Source: Linnemannia hyalina (lineage: Eukaryota; Mortierellomycota; Mortierellomycetes; Mortierellales; Mortierellaceae). Taken from it: a stretch of DNA of 64,000 bases. Both the position numbers and the translations under genes were made by a program. Shown piece after piece: positions 35,743 through 46,437 of the stretch (positions within the stretch are counted from its first letter, which is position 1; each line of letters opens with the position of its first letter). The notes beneath the pieces were generated by a model. It ran no database searches and was not told the origin of the DNA. It saw nothing but the letters and a program-made list of their open reading frames with translations. The stretch is taken from NCBI GenBank assembly GCA_019671135.1, contig JAHRHY010000010.1, positions 992,001 through 1,056,000 on the forward strand, written 5' to 3'.

Positions 35743-36433
35743 TGTGTGTTTTCGTGGAGGGTGTTTTGGTGGGGTGTGGGAAAGAAATAGAAGGACGTGT
35801 CCACAGGAGAAGCGGAGAAGTGGTTAATGCGGGGGAAAGTGACCCCAGTTCGAATGGACAAGAGTCATTCTTAAGGGTCTCAAGTGCCTGCGAGGTCTCA
35901 AACCTATAGGGAAGGAAGGGTGAAAAAGAGTCGTCAATCCGAACACGCTTGTAATCGCAGACTTGTCGTCAAACAACACGCGTTGCTTACAGCCTCGCCT
36001 ACGAACTTTCTGGTGGCCTATCTTAGGCTCACTGAGCATCGAGTAAAGGAAAGAGTTCCGGTGGTTTCTGTCACGTACGACCAACACCACAAAAGCATGT
36101 ATGTTTGTGCTTCAAATGCGTCTGCGCACCATGCAACGTACAAATGTCACTAGCCAAGCGCGATTTTATGAACCACGGAATCGCCGAGCGCTTCTTGTTT
36201 ACCGAGCAAAATGAGGGTTTTTATAAACGACAGACTGAGTCTCTTTACAAACTTGACTCTTGATGGATTGAGTCTTTTTATAAACTTGACTCAAAAAAAC
36301 GAATAAAAGGGATGGTCCGCCCAACTTTCTTTTTTCGTTATCCTTCTTCGTCTCATCTTAGCACAGCAATACAATTACAATCAACAAAAACAATCCCACT
36401 CGACCTCTCACACCAACACCCTCTCTCACCACT
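35743..36433 (+). promoter_or_regulatory. Divergent promoter region nucleoside hydrolase / ATX1
   Basis: 691 bases between opposite starts. Contains the triple 24-base repeat at 36212-36293 and a C/A-rich ATX1 leader at 36330-36430. Confidence 0.55.
36212..36293 (+). repeat. Triple repeat with TGAGTC/TGACTC ends upstream of ATX1
   Basis: Units of 24 bases at 36236-36259 and 36269-36292 agree at 22 positions. Each starts with TGAGTC, has a core TTTAYAAAC and ends with TTGACTC. A more degenerate copy sits directly upstream at 36212-36235 (TGAGGG, TTTTTATAAACGA). TGAGTC and TGACTC are each other's imperfect complements and resemble half-sites of AP-1/Gcn4/Yap-type bZIP factors. The position, about 140-220 bases before the ATX1 ATG, suggests an upstream activating array; function is inference. 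Confidence 0.6.
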
Positions 36434-36945
36434 ATGACTGTAAGATCCCATCCATTAGCTATCACTTAAAACATAGCGCCCTCCTCTTAGCCTTTCACAT
36501 TTCTAACGAAATCTTCATCTGTCGTACCTATATCAAATAGCAATACAAGTACGATGTTACCATGTCCTGCGGCGGATGCAGCGGCGCTGTCACCAAGGCC
36601 TTGGCCGTGCTCGAAGGTACCTATCCAAGTTTTATCTCTTCAAGGTCATCTGCCCTTTGGCAATAGTCAGCCAGAGACTAACACGCTGCCCCAAACATGA
36701 ATGATAGGTGTTGACAAGTTCGATGTCTCCATCGAGGCTCAGAAGGTCACCGTCGAGTCTGCCACTCTCTCTGAGGCAAGTACCTTTTCTTAATTTCATA
36801 TCAAAGCCATCTGTTTGATATGTGTTCTTTTGTGGACCAATATTGACTAACGATCTTAACATAATTTTTTTTTGTCACGCATTAGTCCGAGATCCTGGCT
36901 GCGATCCAGAAGACCGGCAAGACCGCCAAGGTTTCCGAGGAGTGA
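36434..36945 (+). CDS. ATX1: Cytosolic copper metallochaperone ATX1
   Basis: Four exons: 36434-36439, 36541-36616, 36708-36775, 36886-36945; 69 residues. The copper site MSCGGC (Cys12, Cys15) is followed by SGAVTKALAVLEGV, and the C-terminal KTGK loop is in place. Atx1 carries Cu(I) to the secretory-pathway P-type ATPase. The first coding exon is only 6 bases (Met-Thr). Intron 3 starts with GC (GAG|GCAAGTACC), the only frame-keeping choice, and ends TTAG. The promoter holds a triple repeat. Confidence 0.93.
36776..36885 (+). other. ATX1: GC-AG intron in ATX1
   Basis: Donor GAG|GCAAGT matches the strong consensus seen in GC-AG introns. The nearest GT (at 36780) would break the frame of the SEILAAIQKTGK exon, and reading through ends at a stop within 15 bases. 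Confidence 0.8.
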
Positions 36946-38378
36946 AAGCATTCACAGCCACAACCACCACAATAACACTGATATACTATTCACGTCTTTT
37001 TTTTTCTTTGATTCTACGTGAAGATTATAAAGTAATGGGTGATTAAAAAAATGAAACAATTATTGAATATCGTCCCTGAATTTTAAACCTTTTTTTTCCA
37101 CAATAACTGATCCGCACGGGCCATAATTCTTGTACACAAGGAAGACGTCACCTGAGTTTTCTGCGGTGCCCAATATTCAACCGCCCCCAGAAAAGAAATC
37201 TTCGCTGAGCATTTTCGTTCAAAATACTCCACCATATGCGGTATCGATTTTCAATTTTCTGAGTTACACCTTTTTTTTTCCGGGACCCCAATGAATGAAT
37301 GAATGAACAGACGCTGGACCCATGGTTGTGTTGATGAGCCTATCCTTTTCTCTTTCCGCCGCAGCTCATTGCAGATAGACGACTGCAAAGTCTCCCGATT
37401 TTTTCTCCTTTTTCCCGGGGAGGGAAAGTAATGGAATTGGGCTGCTTTTCTATTCTCACATTTCGCTTTCGCCTTCAACAAGAACTAAGACGAGAGGGTC
37501 ATCATCGTATATAAACAAAGAAGTGATCTGTAAAAAAAAAAAATGTCGATTTGTCAGAAAACGCGGATAAGGACGGCCATTTAGGACGTCTCTTTGTTTT
37601 TTTTCTCCGGCATTGTCGACGATGCAAGATCTGATAGTCGTTTGGACGGCGAAACATCTATGCGGGTGAAGCGAAGGAAGAGGAGGGAGGGCGTTCAATA
37701 GTTTGTTTGTAGCTCAACGTAAAAGATCGTTACCGAACGGGCGTGCCATTTTTTTTGTGTTTTTGCTCAGACAAACAAGACGGACTGCGCATCCGCCCCC
37801 GAAAAAACGTCGACCTTATTTTTTTTTTTTCAAGCAGAATAAACAAAACCCACCAAGTTGTTTCTAGTGGGAGGAAGAGGGGGTTAGGATGAGGTGGTTT
37901 TATTGGTGTGGTCAGCCAGTCCATCAAGTCGTTGAGTTGTAGTCCTCGTTGTGGTCATCAACGCCTTGTCTTGTCTTCCTCTTTTTGGTCGTCATTGAGG
38001 CTACCCATGCACTCGACATTACTAAAGTAGGCTGGTTTATTTGAACCCAGGGGATAAGTACATGTACTGTTCAAGAAAGAAAAAGAAAAAAAAGTCCGCT
38101 CAACCCTCCCTTCTCTCTCTCCGACATGGGTGTGAGACAAACAACAGCATCACCTTTTGACACAGTGGAATATTCTTCTCATCTCACAGAAAGCCTATAA
38201 AACCAGGTACAGTAGATCTGTCCGCTCGTTTATTTTCTTCTTCTTTACCTTCTTCCTCACCCACAACTCGGCTCACTTCTCCCTCCTCCCCAAGTTAATG
38301 GAAAGCACTCTCATCTGCATCCATTATCTCCTTTAAGCCAACCACCCTCTCCTTTCCTCCTCCTTCAACAAACATCCT
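36946..38378 (+). promoter_or_regulatory. Intergenic region ATX1 to MFS gene
   Basis: 1.4 kb with several A- and T-runs and an AATG tetramer repeat at about 37290. TATAAAA at 38196-38202 followed by a C/T-rich leader marks the MFS promoter. No gene seen in 37040-38150. Confidence 0.5.
38196..38202 (+). promoter_or_regulatory. TATA box of the MFS gene
   Basis: TATAAAA, 177 bases before the ATG and just ahead of the pyrimidine-rich leader. Confidence 0.6.
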
Positions 38379-40061
38379 ATGCAGCCAGTCGCAAATGGTA
38401 ATGCCGTAAGTCTTTCCGCAACCAACCCTTGCGACGCAGATCACGCATCTAGCCCAATCAACACCAACACCAACGACAAATATGAGTTGGACTCTACCAC
38501 CTACAACGACAAGTATGAGCTAGACTCTACTTCCTCTTCCGCAGCAGTTGCTGCCATGCCCGACTACAAGCAGGAGCTCACCGAGACCGACTCCCTCGAG
38601 AAGGGCACCGCCATTCCCATCAGACCGGACCAAGCTCTCTCAAACCAAGCCCCGCAGTTGGATGTCGGCAAGAAGCCCTTCCTCTACGGTCTGCGCACCC
38701 ACAAGCACTACATCACCCTGACCATCCTCCTGGCCCTCTTCACCGACATGGTCAGCTACGGTATCATCATCCCCATCATGCCCTCCATCATCGATAACAT
38801 GGGTGGTGACTCGACAAAGACTGGAGTCCTCGTTGCCGTCTACGCCGCCGGAATCATGTCGGCCTCGCCCATGTTTGGAATGATCTCGGACAAGATGGCC
38901 TCCCGTCGGTTGCCCATGATGATTGGACTCACGGGCCTCCTCACCTCGACTGTCATCTTCATGTTTGCCAAGGTCTACTGGCTCTTGATCGTTGCTCGGT
39001 TCTTCCAGGGTGTCTCTGGTGGTTCTGTTTGGACTTTGGGTCTTGCCCTGATGTCGGATTCCTTCCCAGCCGATGAGATGGGTATCCAGATGGGCAAGTC
39101 CTTGATCGGTCACACGATGGGTATGCTTGGTGGTCCCCCTATTGGTGGTCTCCTCCACGATGCCTACGGTGAGCGCGCCCCCTTCTACTTCTGTATCGTG
39201 TTTATCCTCATAGACATGTTCGCCTTGGGTTGCTTGATCGAGGTCCGTGCCGACGAAGTCCTGGAACTGCGCGAATTCGACGCTGAGCTCCGTGAACGTG
39301 CACTTGCAAAGGGAATCGAATACAAGGTCCCCGTCAAGACTTCACTCTGGAAGATCATCACCGCCAAGCGCATGATCGCCGCCGTCACCGTCACCACCCT
39401 TGAAGCCTTCGACCTCTCCACCCTCGAGCCCACCTTACCCTTCTACCTCCGTGACCGCTTCGGATTGACTGAGGGCCAGATCGGTCTTGTCTTCATCGCC
39501 TTCACCATACCCACCATCGTCTCACCCTTAGCCGGCTGGTTCTCAGACCGCTATGGTGCAAAGATCCTCTGCTGCATCGCCGTCATCATCTGCGCCTGCT
39601 TCATGCTTGTCCTCTCCATCGAGAACAAACCCCTCTGGGGCATCGTCCTCAACCTCGTCGGAATCGGCCTTGCCACCTCCTGTTTCATCGCCCCCATCCT
39701 CGGCGAGATCTCCGCCGTGGTCCGTCGGACGGGCGACAGCGCCGCCTTTGCCCGTGCATTCGCCATCTTCAACATGGCCTTCAGCTTAGGCATGTTGATC
39801 GGTCCTATCATTGCAGGATATATCTACCAGCACCACGGATTTAAGTGGAACTGCATCACCACCGCCTGTATCCTGTTCTTCTTTGTCCCCATCATGATCA
39901 TGTGGATGGGTGACCGCAAGCAAAAGATGGAGGACATTGCTATGTACGAGCGCGATGAAGAGGAGCGCCAGATGATGTTGGCCGATGTCAAGTTGATCAA
40001 GGCCGAACGCAGGGCCGCTGAGGAGTTGAACGCCGCCACCCTCTGCCAGCCTGCCCTCTAA
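38379..40061 (+). CDS. MFS transporter, DHA1/VMAT-like
   Basis: Intronless, 560 residues. A 100-residue cytosolic N-terminus contains two copies of DKYELDST (33-40 and 44-51). Twelve membrane segments start at about residue 110 (HYITLTILLALFTDMVSYGI). Family marks: the loop 2-3 motif GMISDKMASRRLP, ARFFQGVSGGSVWTLGLALM, and in the second half GWFSDRYGAK. This is the drug:H+ antiporter/vesicular amine transporter branch; the substrate cannot be predicted. The acidic central loop (EVRADEVLELREFDAELRER) separates the two halves. C-ending codons dominate, suggesting good expression. A poly(A) signal follows the stop. Confidence 0.88.
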   Translation: MQPVANGNAVSLSATNPCDADHASSPINTNTNDKYELDSTTYNDKYELDSTSSSAAVAAMPDYKQELTETDSLEKGTAIPIRPDQALSNQAPQLDVGKKPFLYGLRTHKHYITLTILLALFTDMVSYGIIIPIMPSIIDNMGGDSTKTGVLVAVYAAGIMSASPMFGMISDKMASRRLPMMIGLTGLLTSTVIFMFAKVYWLLIVARFFQGVSGGSVWTLGLALMSDSFPADEMGIQMGKSLIGHTMGMLGGPPIGGLLHDAYGERAPFYFCIVFILIDMFALGCLIEVRADEVLELREFDAELRERALAKGIEYKVPVKTSLWKIITAKRMIAAVTVTTLEAFDLSTLEPTLPFYLRDRFGLTEGQIGLVFIAFTIPTIVSPLAGWFSDRYGAKILCCIAVIICACFMLVLSIENKPLWGIVLNLVGIGLATSCFIAPILGEISAVVRRTGDSAAFARAFAIFNMAFSLGMLIGPIIAGYIYQHHGFKWNCITTACILFFFVPIMIMWMGDRKQKMEDIAMYERDEEERQMMLADVKLIKAERRAAEELNAATLCQPAL

Positions 40062-40126
40062 TATGCCAAGGATTCCCCTCCTCTCCCCCCCCCTATACCA
40101 TGAGATCCTTCTCAAAATCATTATCA

Positions 40127-40132
40127 AATAAA
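40127..40132 (+). terminator. Poly(A) signal of the MFS gene
   Basis: AATAAA, 66 bases after the stop codon. Confidence 0.55.
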
Positions 40133-40244
40133 TATTATTTCACTGATAATTCTCGCAACGTGTTTTGTTTTATTGTTGGATCGATTCGCTTGCCTTTCCT
40201 GTTCATGCTAAGCATATGTATGTTGCAACGATTCCTCCTGTCTA

Positions 40245-43200
40245 TTAGTACGCAAAAGGAGATCGGCCCAAGTTGATCAGTTCAAGAGAAGAGAGGCGAA
40301 TCTGCGCCAACAGCTCCTGAAGTCGACCGTTGTCCTGCAACTCCTTGTGCAACGGAGTCTCCTCGCCACGCTCAGCTGCGATGAGGTTAGCCATCTCGAC
40401 CGACTTTTCCAAGTTGGAATGAATCACATCTCGGCTCTGGAAGTACACCTCGTGCAAGTTCAATGCGATCTCTGAGAGATAGATCTGGCGAAGTTTCCGC
40501 AGCTCATGTGCCCTGACATTGTCTACAATAACAAATATGTAGCGCAAACAAAAAAAGTTAGTGTCTACAATAACACCAACAAACACATATGTTCAAAGTA
40601 CAAAGGTACATTCTTTCCGAGGATGCTTACCTCCGGGCAGAATGCAGTCAAAGAGCCATTTGGACCTCAACAGGCTTTCGAGTACAGTGGATGTATCTGT
40701 TACAAGCTCCTTCATCTCAACATCCCATTTCCACGCTGCCATGCGTGTATCTTTTTTGCTTGGCCTGGTTTCTAATTCGCTTCTCCACTTTTCCAACACT
40801 CTCCGTGCTGCAAGGAGGTCGCCATAATATGTATGTTCACGCCTAAGAGATGTTGGCATAGCACCCATGGGGCCAGACTCGGCAATATCCAAAGGAAGAG
40901 ATGTGTACAGAGCATTGGCGGCATTCAAACGACCATCAGCTAGTAGACGTGTAGCAATTAGCCAAGGGACGTGTTAGTACCATTGCGTATTGTCAAACCT
41001 ATGGTAATGTCCAACCACAAGAAGCAGCGACCTTACCAAGATATTGGCGGATTAAATGATTACTCCTGAAGAGGCACTCCAAGTATTGGGGAGTCTCGAA
41101 GGTCAACCACTCCAATGATTTGATTTGAGCAGCCTCCCGTGCTGTTGTAGGCGCCGAGATGCTCTGCATGACTCCCGTCTTGATAACTTCCTCCTGTCAA
41201 TGTGCATCGAATAAAGCGGCAATTACTGTGAGTAATAGTGTGCGTGTGATTTGTTGCTTGCATGACAGTTGCATGCCAAAAAGCATTGAACTTACAGAAG
41301 CTGAGCTGCTTTTCTCCAAAAGACTGTCCACAGTAGCGGTTAAGATTGAGTGCAGATCCAATCCATACTTGCGAATGTTTGCAAGGTATCCCAAACGTTC
41401 CTTCTTTGAGCCATCGATCGCTATGAGTACATAAACACGACATAACTCAAGGTTAACTGTTGCCCATTCACACGATATGCACCGTATTAACCTCAGATAA
41501 CACATGGGCACTTACTCTTGAGGTAGGAGGAGCATGTCTCGATCTGGAGCTTGTGAGGCAAGAAGGAGGCGTAGAGAGGTGCAATATCATACTAGATTCA
41601 TAGACATCCAACAAGCTGTCGTTAGACTCTGCACCAACTCGATTCAATTTGATTCGCGACTAGTAACGTGACTTAGCAATGTTCCTTACCAATTGCTTGG
41701 AGATCAAAAGATCGACGTAGCTCTTGATGAAAAAGTCGCCATCAGTCTTGGGGACGTTGGACTTCTTAGAGCGCAAAAGAAGGACAAAATGAGCCATGAA
41801 GCGGAGCATATGAGGGCGAAGGGGCGCACCTGCCTTGCGCGCCGACCGTGCTTCCTTGGCCATGCTTGTGAGCATTTGATCCGTCTGTCCGAGAATAATG
41901 CTTGTCTGAATAGCTTTGAACATGTCCTTCGAGTCGTTCCTAGTGTGCAACAATGTGGAGCCAAGGTTAGCCTTCTCTTTGTCGAATGAAGGATGGCTTT
42001 TCGTAGGTACATTTTGTCATTTGCGAGATTTACCTCAGCTTCTGATCATCGCTGTTGTCAATGCTGTCAAAGATGTCCTTGGCACTGCTAATCGTCGTCG
42101 TCGGGATTGGGAGGGCCTTTGAAGGTCCGCCACGGTTGAACTGTGACAGGCGACCTTCGATCATGCTCTCCACCAGAGCGTTGTAACGAACCCATGCATG
42201 ATCTTCCCAGCTTGAGCAGACAGGAAGAACCTAGAAGAAGGAAATATCCACAATGCTGGCGTTAGATGAGTCCGCAAGATCGAAAGTTGCACCGCGTCAA
42301 CAAATCAAAAAATTGCGTTGCATACCGAAGGGACGTCACCGCAAAGAGCTCCGTAAATCGCCCTTTCGTATTGATCTGCTGTCGACTCCTTGGCGAGAGC
42401 ATAGCACGTTCCCTTCCAGAGTCCTCGTGTCTTGTTGCCGATAGGTCCTTCTTCCCGATCGTATTGTGGGTCAGTAAAAGCTGTGGAAACTGAGTAAAGG
42501 TCTCCACCAGAAATACTCTCCGCCCGCCATGGTTCGCCTGCCTTCTCGCATGCCTCCTTTGCTTTCTGAACTTGTCCCCGGCGGATATATTCCCAGACGG
42601 CCTGAAGCAAATCGTGTTCGACACGCTGATTGTGATCATCGAGCTTAACTCCGTCTCGTGTAGTGGCATCAGGATCCTGGTAGTTGGTTTGAGTGGTTGT
42701 GGTGGCGGGTTGAGAAAAGAAGGAGCCGGCTGGTTTGGCGGAAGAAGAAATCCGCTTTACGCCAACGTGAGGGTTGGTGGGTGGGGCAATAACCTCGAGC
42801 CAAGATTTCACTGCCTATTACGATAACATAAACGGGTTTTCCGTGAGTCCGATGTTCTGGGAGTGCATAAGTCTTCCTGATAACATGCACTGTAGAAGCT
42901 GTCTTCCTGTGACGTACAGAATGATGCTTGAAGGTACTGTCTGTGCTGTGCAAATGTTCGATAAGGTCAAGATCGGACCATTCCAGAGCCTCTGGTCCCT
43001 TGTCCACAAATGGCTTCTGTCGCTCGAATGCGCTATAAGAGAACAAAAAAGCGAACACGTCAGCACCGTCTAAAATGATCATTCGTCTCTGAAGGCAGAT
43101 CCCGATCCCAGTTGAGTGATTTCTCTAGCGCCTACCTAAAGAGGGTCTCCAGCAGCAGCCATGTGTTGCTCTCTGACTCCCACAGCTTGTATTCCTCCTC

Positions 43201-43771
43201 TGTACTCGACACCTGAAATCCTGCTCCAGCGTTCTTGCGGCGTTCAAACTGCTGAGCCCTAACAAATGGATTAGATGCAGATTGTCAGCCATTCCGCGTA
43301 GGACTTTTGCTGTTGAAAGAGGCAAGCCATAACGTGCTGATGGGCCACGGTATCATTGCATTGATGAGTACCTCGTGGAGCACAATGTATCAAACTCTGG
43401 AAGAATGCGCCCAATGTCGAGCTGTGCATCACCGCGCTGTTCGTTGCTTTGGCGTTGTAACGTCTCCAGAAGTCGCGCAAACTTTTGGTATTCCACTCCT
43501 GTGTCATTATGTTCCTGGAAGCGCTCCGACTGCTGGCTATTTGAAGTATTAAAAGATGCGTGCGTTGTGCGTAAGTTTCTTGTTATTGCGGTTATGAGTC
43601 TTCCTGGAGAGCGTGCAGGTCCGGTTCGCGAGAGAAGGAGAGCCCTTACCTGCTCATGTCCACATCGTTGTTAACCATGTTTGGCTTGCTGTTGAAGGGA
43701 GAGGTGAAGGATGGAGTCGCGAAGTTGCCAAAGCCTTGGTTAGGCAAAGAAGAGATTCCGGCAAAGGACAT
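40245..43771 (-). CDS. NUP84: Nucleoporin NUP84/NUP107
   Basis: Twelve exons: 43771-43650, 43536-43372, 43258-43136, 43032-42918, 42814-42326, 42230-42034, 41939-41690, 41591-41516, 41420-41296, 41193-41037, 40939-40631, 40522-40245; 801 residues, all junctions in frame. Nup107-type landmarks: YKLWESESNTWLLLETLF, WEYIRRGQVQKAKEACEKAG, EPWRAESI, SWEDHAWVRYNALVESMIEG, MLRFMAHFVLLLRS, LYTSLPLDIA and EIALNLHEVYFQSRDVI. It is an alpha-solenoid member of the Y-shaped (Nup84/Nup107-160) scaffold of the nuclear pore. A short FG-like N-terminus (QGFGNFATPSF) precedes it. Divergent from COX18 with 138 bases between the outermost starts. Confidence 0.93.
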
Positions 43772-43909
43772 CGGGGGCGTGTTGATGATCGAGGTCGCGT
43801 TTTGCCGTGGATGAATAAAAAAAAGAGGGGCTGGGTGTTGAATGTGTTTACGACGCGCGTGTTGGATTGATGAGAGAAAAAGACAAGACGAAACGAAAAA
43901 AGATCAAAT

Positions 43910-45289
43910 ATGTTTTCAGGCGGCGTGACTCGCTTCTGCTGGAGCAATGCAACCAACCGTCAAACGGAGATTCCGACTCTTTGTAGGTGGACAGCTTTCT
44001 ACCCGTTCCGACTCATGTGGACAGCACGCGCATCAAGGACAGCAATCAGGGCAGGAACAAGGTCTCCGCTCTGGAGCACGGCTCTTGTGCCAAGGACAGC
44101 AACATCATTATGGAACTCAACTGTCGTATCACGGACAACGCCAAGTGTCGCCATCCCAGGCATTTCTATCAGAGCTTTCTCTATTTCAAGCTCACTCAGT
44201 TCAAGTCATGCCTCCCCGCCAGTTCCCGCGACCTCAGCCTCTTCATTTGATTCTCTCAATGAGTCAATCGATCTGAACGCGGCGGCAGCTACTCTTCTCC
44301 AGGAACCCTCACAGGCTAACATGCTGCTGGTCGGCACACACTACATCCTTGAGGGCATTCATTCAACAGGGCTCCCTTGGTGGGCCACCATCTTTTGTGC
44401 GACATTTCTGCTCAGGACAGCCATTACGACCCCAGTAGCGATCTATCAACAACGAGCTGTCGGCAGGATGATGGAATTGACACCGGTCCTTCAGGCATGG
44501 CTGCAGACATTGAAGACGAGCGTCGGTATCGATCACAAGGTCAAAGGACGTGACTATGCTACGTTCAACGCAGAGATTCAGGACGCTTATCGAGCCAAAG
44601 TCAAGGAACTCTACTCGGCCAACAGATGCAACCCGCGTGTCAGCTTTATGTTGCCTTGGGTTCAGATCCCCCTCTTCATCACGGTCTCGCTCACCATCCG
44701 AGGCATGGCAGGATACCCTCTCCCATTCCTTGGACGATCCAATCTTCCTATTGAGCCAGGGTTCGCAGAAGGGGGCACTATGTGGTTCACAGATCTGGCT
44801 GCTGCCGACCCTACCTGGATCATGCCTATCGCCGTTGGCGCAACAAACTTGTTGAACGTCGAAGTAAGTTTTGATTGATCATGTTAAGGACATTGGCGTT
44901 CATGAGTATATTCCACAAGTTCTAAACACTGACCGAATCAATCCATTTGAACTCGTAGTTGAATGGACTCATGATGAGCAAGACACCTACCCGCAACCAA
45001 GTCATCTTCCGCAATGTCTTCCGCGCGCTTTCCATTAGTATGATCCCCATCGCCCACGAAGCACCCATGGTAAGGACCAGCTAAACAATGAATAGCAGTG
45101 TCGAGTGTTCGTTTATCCGTTCACCTGTGCATGTATCTAACATGGTGATCTGTTTCTGTTGAATAGGCCATCTGCTTGTATTGGTTGTCTTCAGGCTCAT
45201 ACAGCGTCTTCCAAAACATCGCCTTCCGTATGCCCACAGTTCGCCAATGGCTCAAACTTCCTCCTCTACCAAAGAAAGAGTCCGTGTAG
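43910..45289 (+). CDS. COX18: Mitochondrial inner-membrane insertase COX18
   Basis: Three exons: 43910-44863, 44959-45069, 45167-45289; 395 residues from 43910, or 360 from the in-frame ATG at 44015 (MWTARASRTAIRAG), which makes an equally good presequence. The Oxa1/YidC/COX18 core: GLPWWATIFCATFLLRTAIT, LYSANRCNPRVSFMLPWVQI, PLFITVSLTIRGMAG, WFTDLAAADPTWIMPIAVGA, APMAICLYWLSSGSYSVFQN. The match in motif order, including the ADPTWI loop, favours COX18 over OXA1. It exports the C-terminal tail of Cox2 across the inner membrane during complex IV assembly. The N-terminal 90 residues are Arg/Ser-rich, consistent with mitochondrial import. Confidence 0.9.
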
Positions 45290-45414
45290 ATGATGCAGAG
45301 TTTTTTTATTACTAATAGTGTACAATATGATCTGACTTGCCCAAAAGAGCGTTGAGGTCCGCCAGATATGCAAATTGGGTGTTGGATGTTGGATGTTGGG
45401 TGGGAGTTGCAAGA

Positions 45415-46203
45415 TTACGATGACATGACAACGTCCTCATCAGACGAGGAAGAGTGAGCGGGTATTTTGTTCTTGTTCTCCTTGTGCGAACCTTCCGACG
45501 CCTCCTGGTTGCTGTCAGTAGAGTCCTCGTCCATATGGTCCTGATCCTTGTTCATGTCCATCATGACGATTGTTGGTTTCTTGATCGCTGGTGCCGACGC
45601 CTCTGCTGCCTTCTTCAGTTCACTTGGATTAATGATAATGTCCTCTTCTTTCACGTCCTTCTTGAGATCGAACACGCCCAGTCCAAGGTCCATTTCGATG
45701 TACTGTTCGCCATTCTCCTCATCGACATTCTCGATATCGACAGCCTTGGGATCCGCCTTCAATTGTTGGTCCAACTGAACGTTGGCTTCCTTGATCTTGG
45801 GCAAAAAGTCTTCCAGCCTCGACAACACTATATATGGGAAGGAAGAGAAAAGGCGTTAGTGCTGTGAACTACAGATTGTGAGAGCCAAGTATTGCTGTTT
45901 GCTACAGTGTCGGTGTCTGGTAGAATAGCAAAAGACGACATACGATCTGATTTGTCGACTTTGAATGTCTTGCGTTCGCCCACAGGGGTCCCCTTGGGGA
46001 CCGAAGGCTTGTTCCCAGTCAAGAGACTGCCTATGTGAAAAAGTATTCAAAGAAGACGTAGAGTCAGTTAGTTTTCTGTTTGTTCGTCATGGTGTGCCTG
46101 CCTGCGGCAAGTAAGCTGCGCCTCCTCTGGAGAGAGTAATGGTCGAAGGTGACTCACTGATGAGTTCGTCCTTTGAGGACAGGTCGAGGAGTTGGTTTGA
46201 CAT
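45415..46203 (-). CDS. NOPCHAP1-like (DUF4598) protein
   Basis: Three exons: 46203-46158, 46030-45944, 45827-45415; 181 residues. The conserved segment DKSDLLSRLEDFLPKIKEAN followed by DIENVDEENGEQYIEMDLGL, GVF resembles the family of human NOPCHAP1 (C12orf45), which helps the AAA ATPases RUVBL1/2 load NOP58 during box C/D snoRNP assembly. The tail is acidic and Ser-rich (SSSSDEDVVMSS). The assignment rests on the short core and size; confidence is moderate. The gene is convergent with COX18 with 125 bases between stops. Confidence 0.65.
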
Positions 46204-46437
46204 GGTGTGAGTATGTGTGTATGTGAATGGTCAACCAGAAAAAAGAAAAAAAAGAAAGGCAGGTTGCAAACAAGACCGAAAGGTGAGAAAAAAAAACTTG
46301 TCACCTTGTATTCATGTTAAGGGGTTCAAACCAACAACGTAAATAAAGAGAGGGCCTGCGACCATATGAGTTCGCACACAAACACGAACAGCAGTTACCC
46401 TTTCTCTTCTTAACACACAACCAACCCGACACTCACC

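Noticed and set aside
38640..39158. 172-residue minus-strand frame
   Set aside because: Antisense shadow of the MFS transporter.
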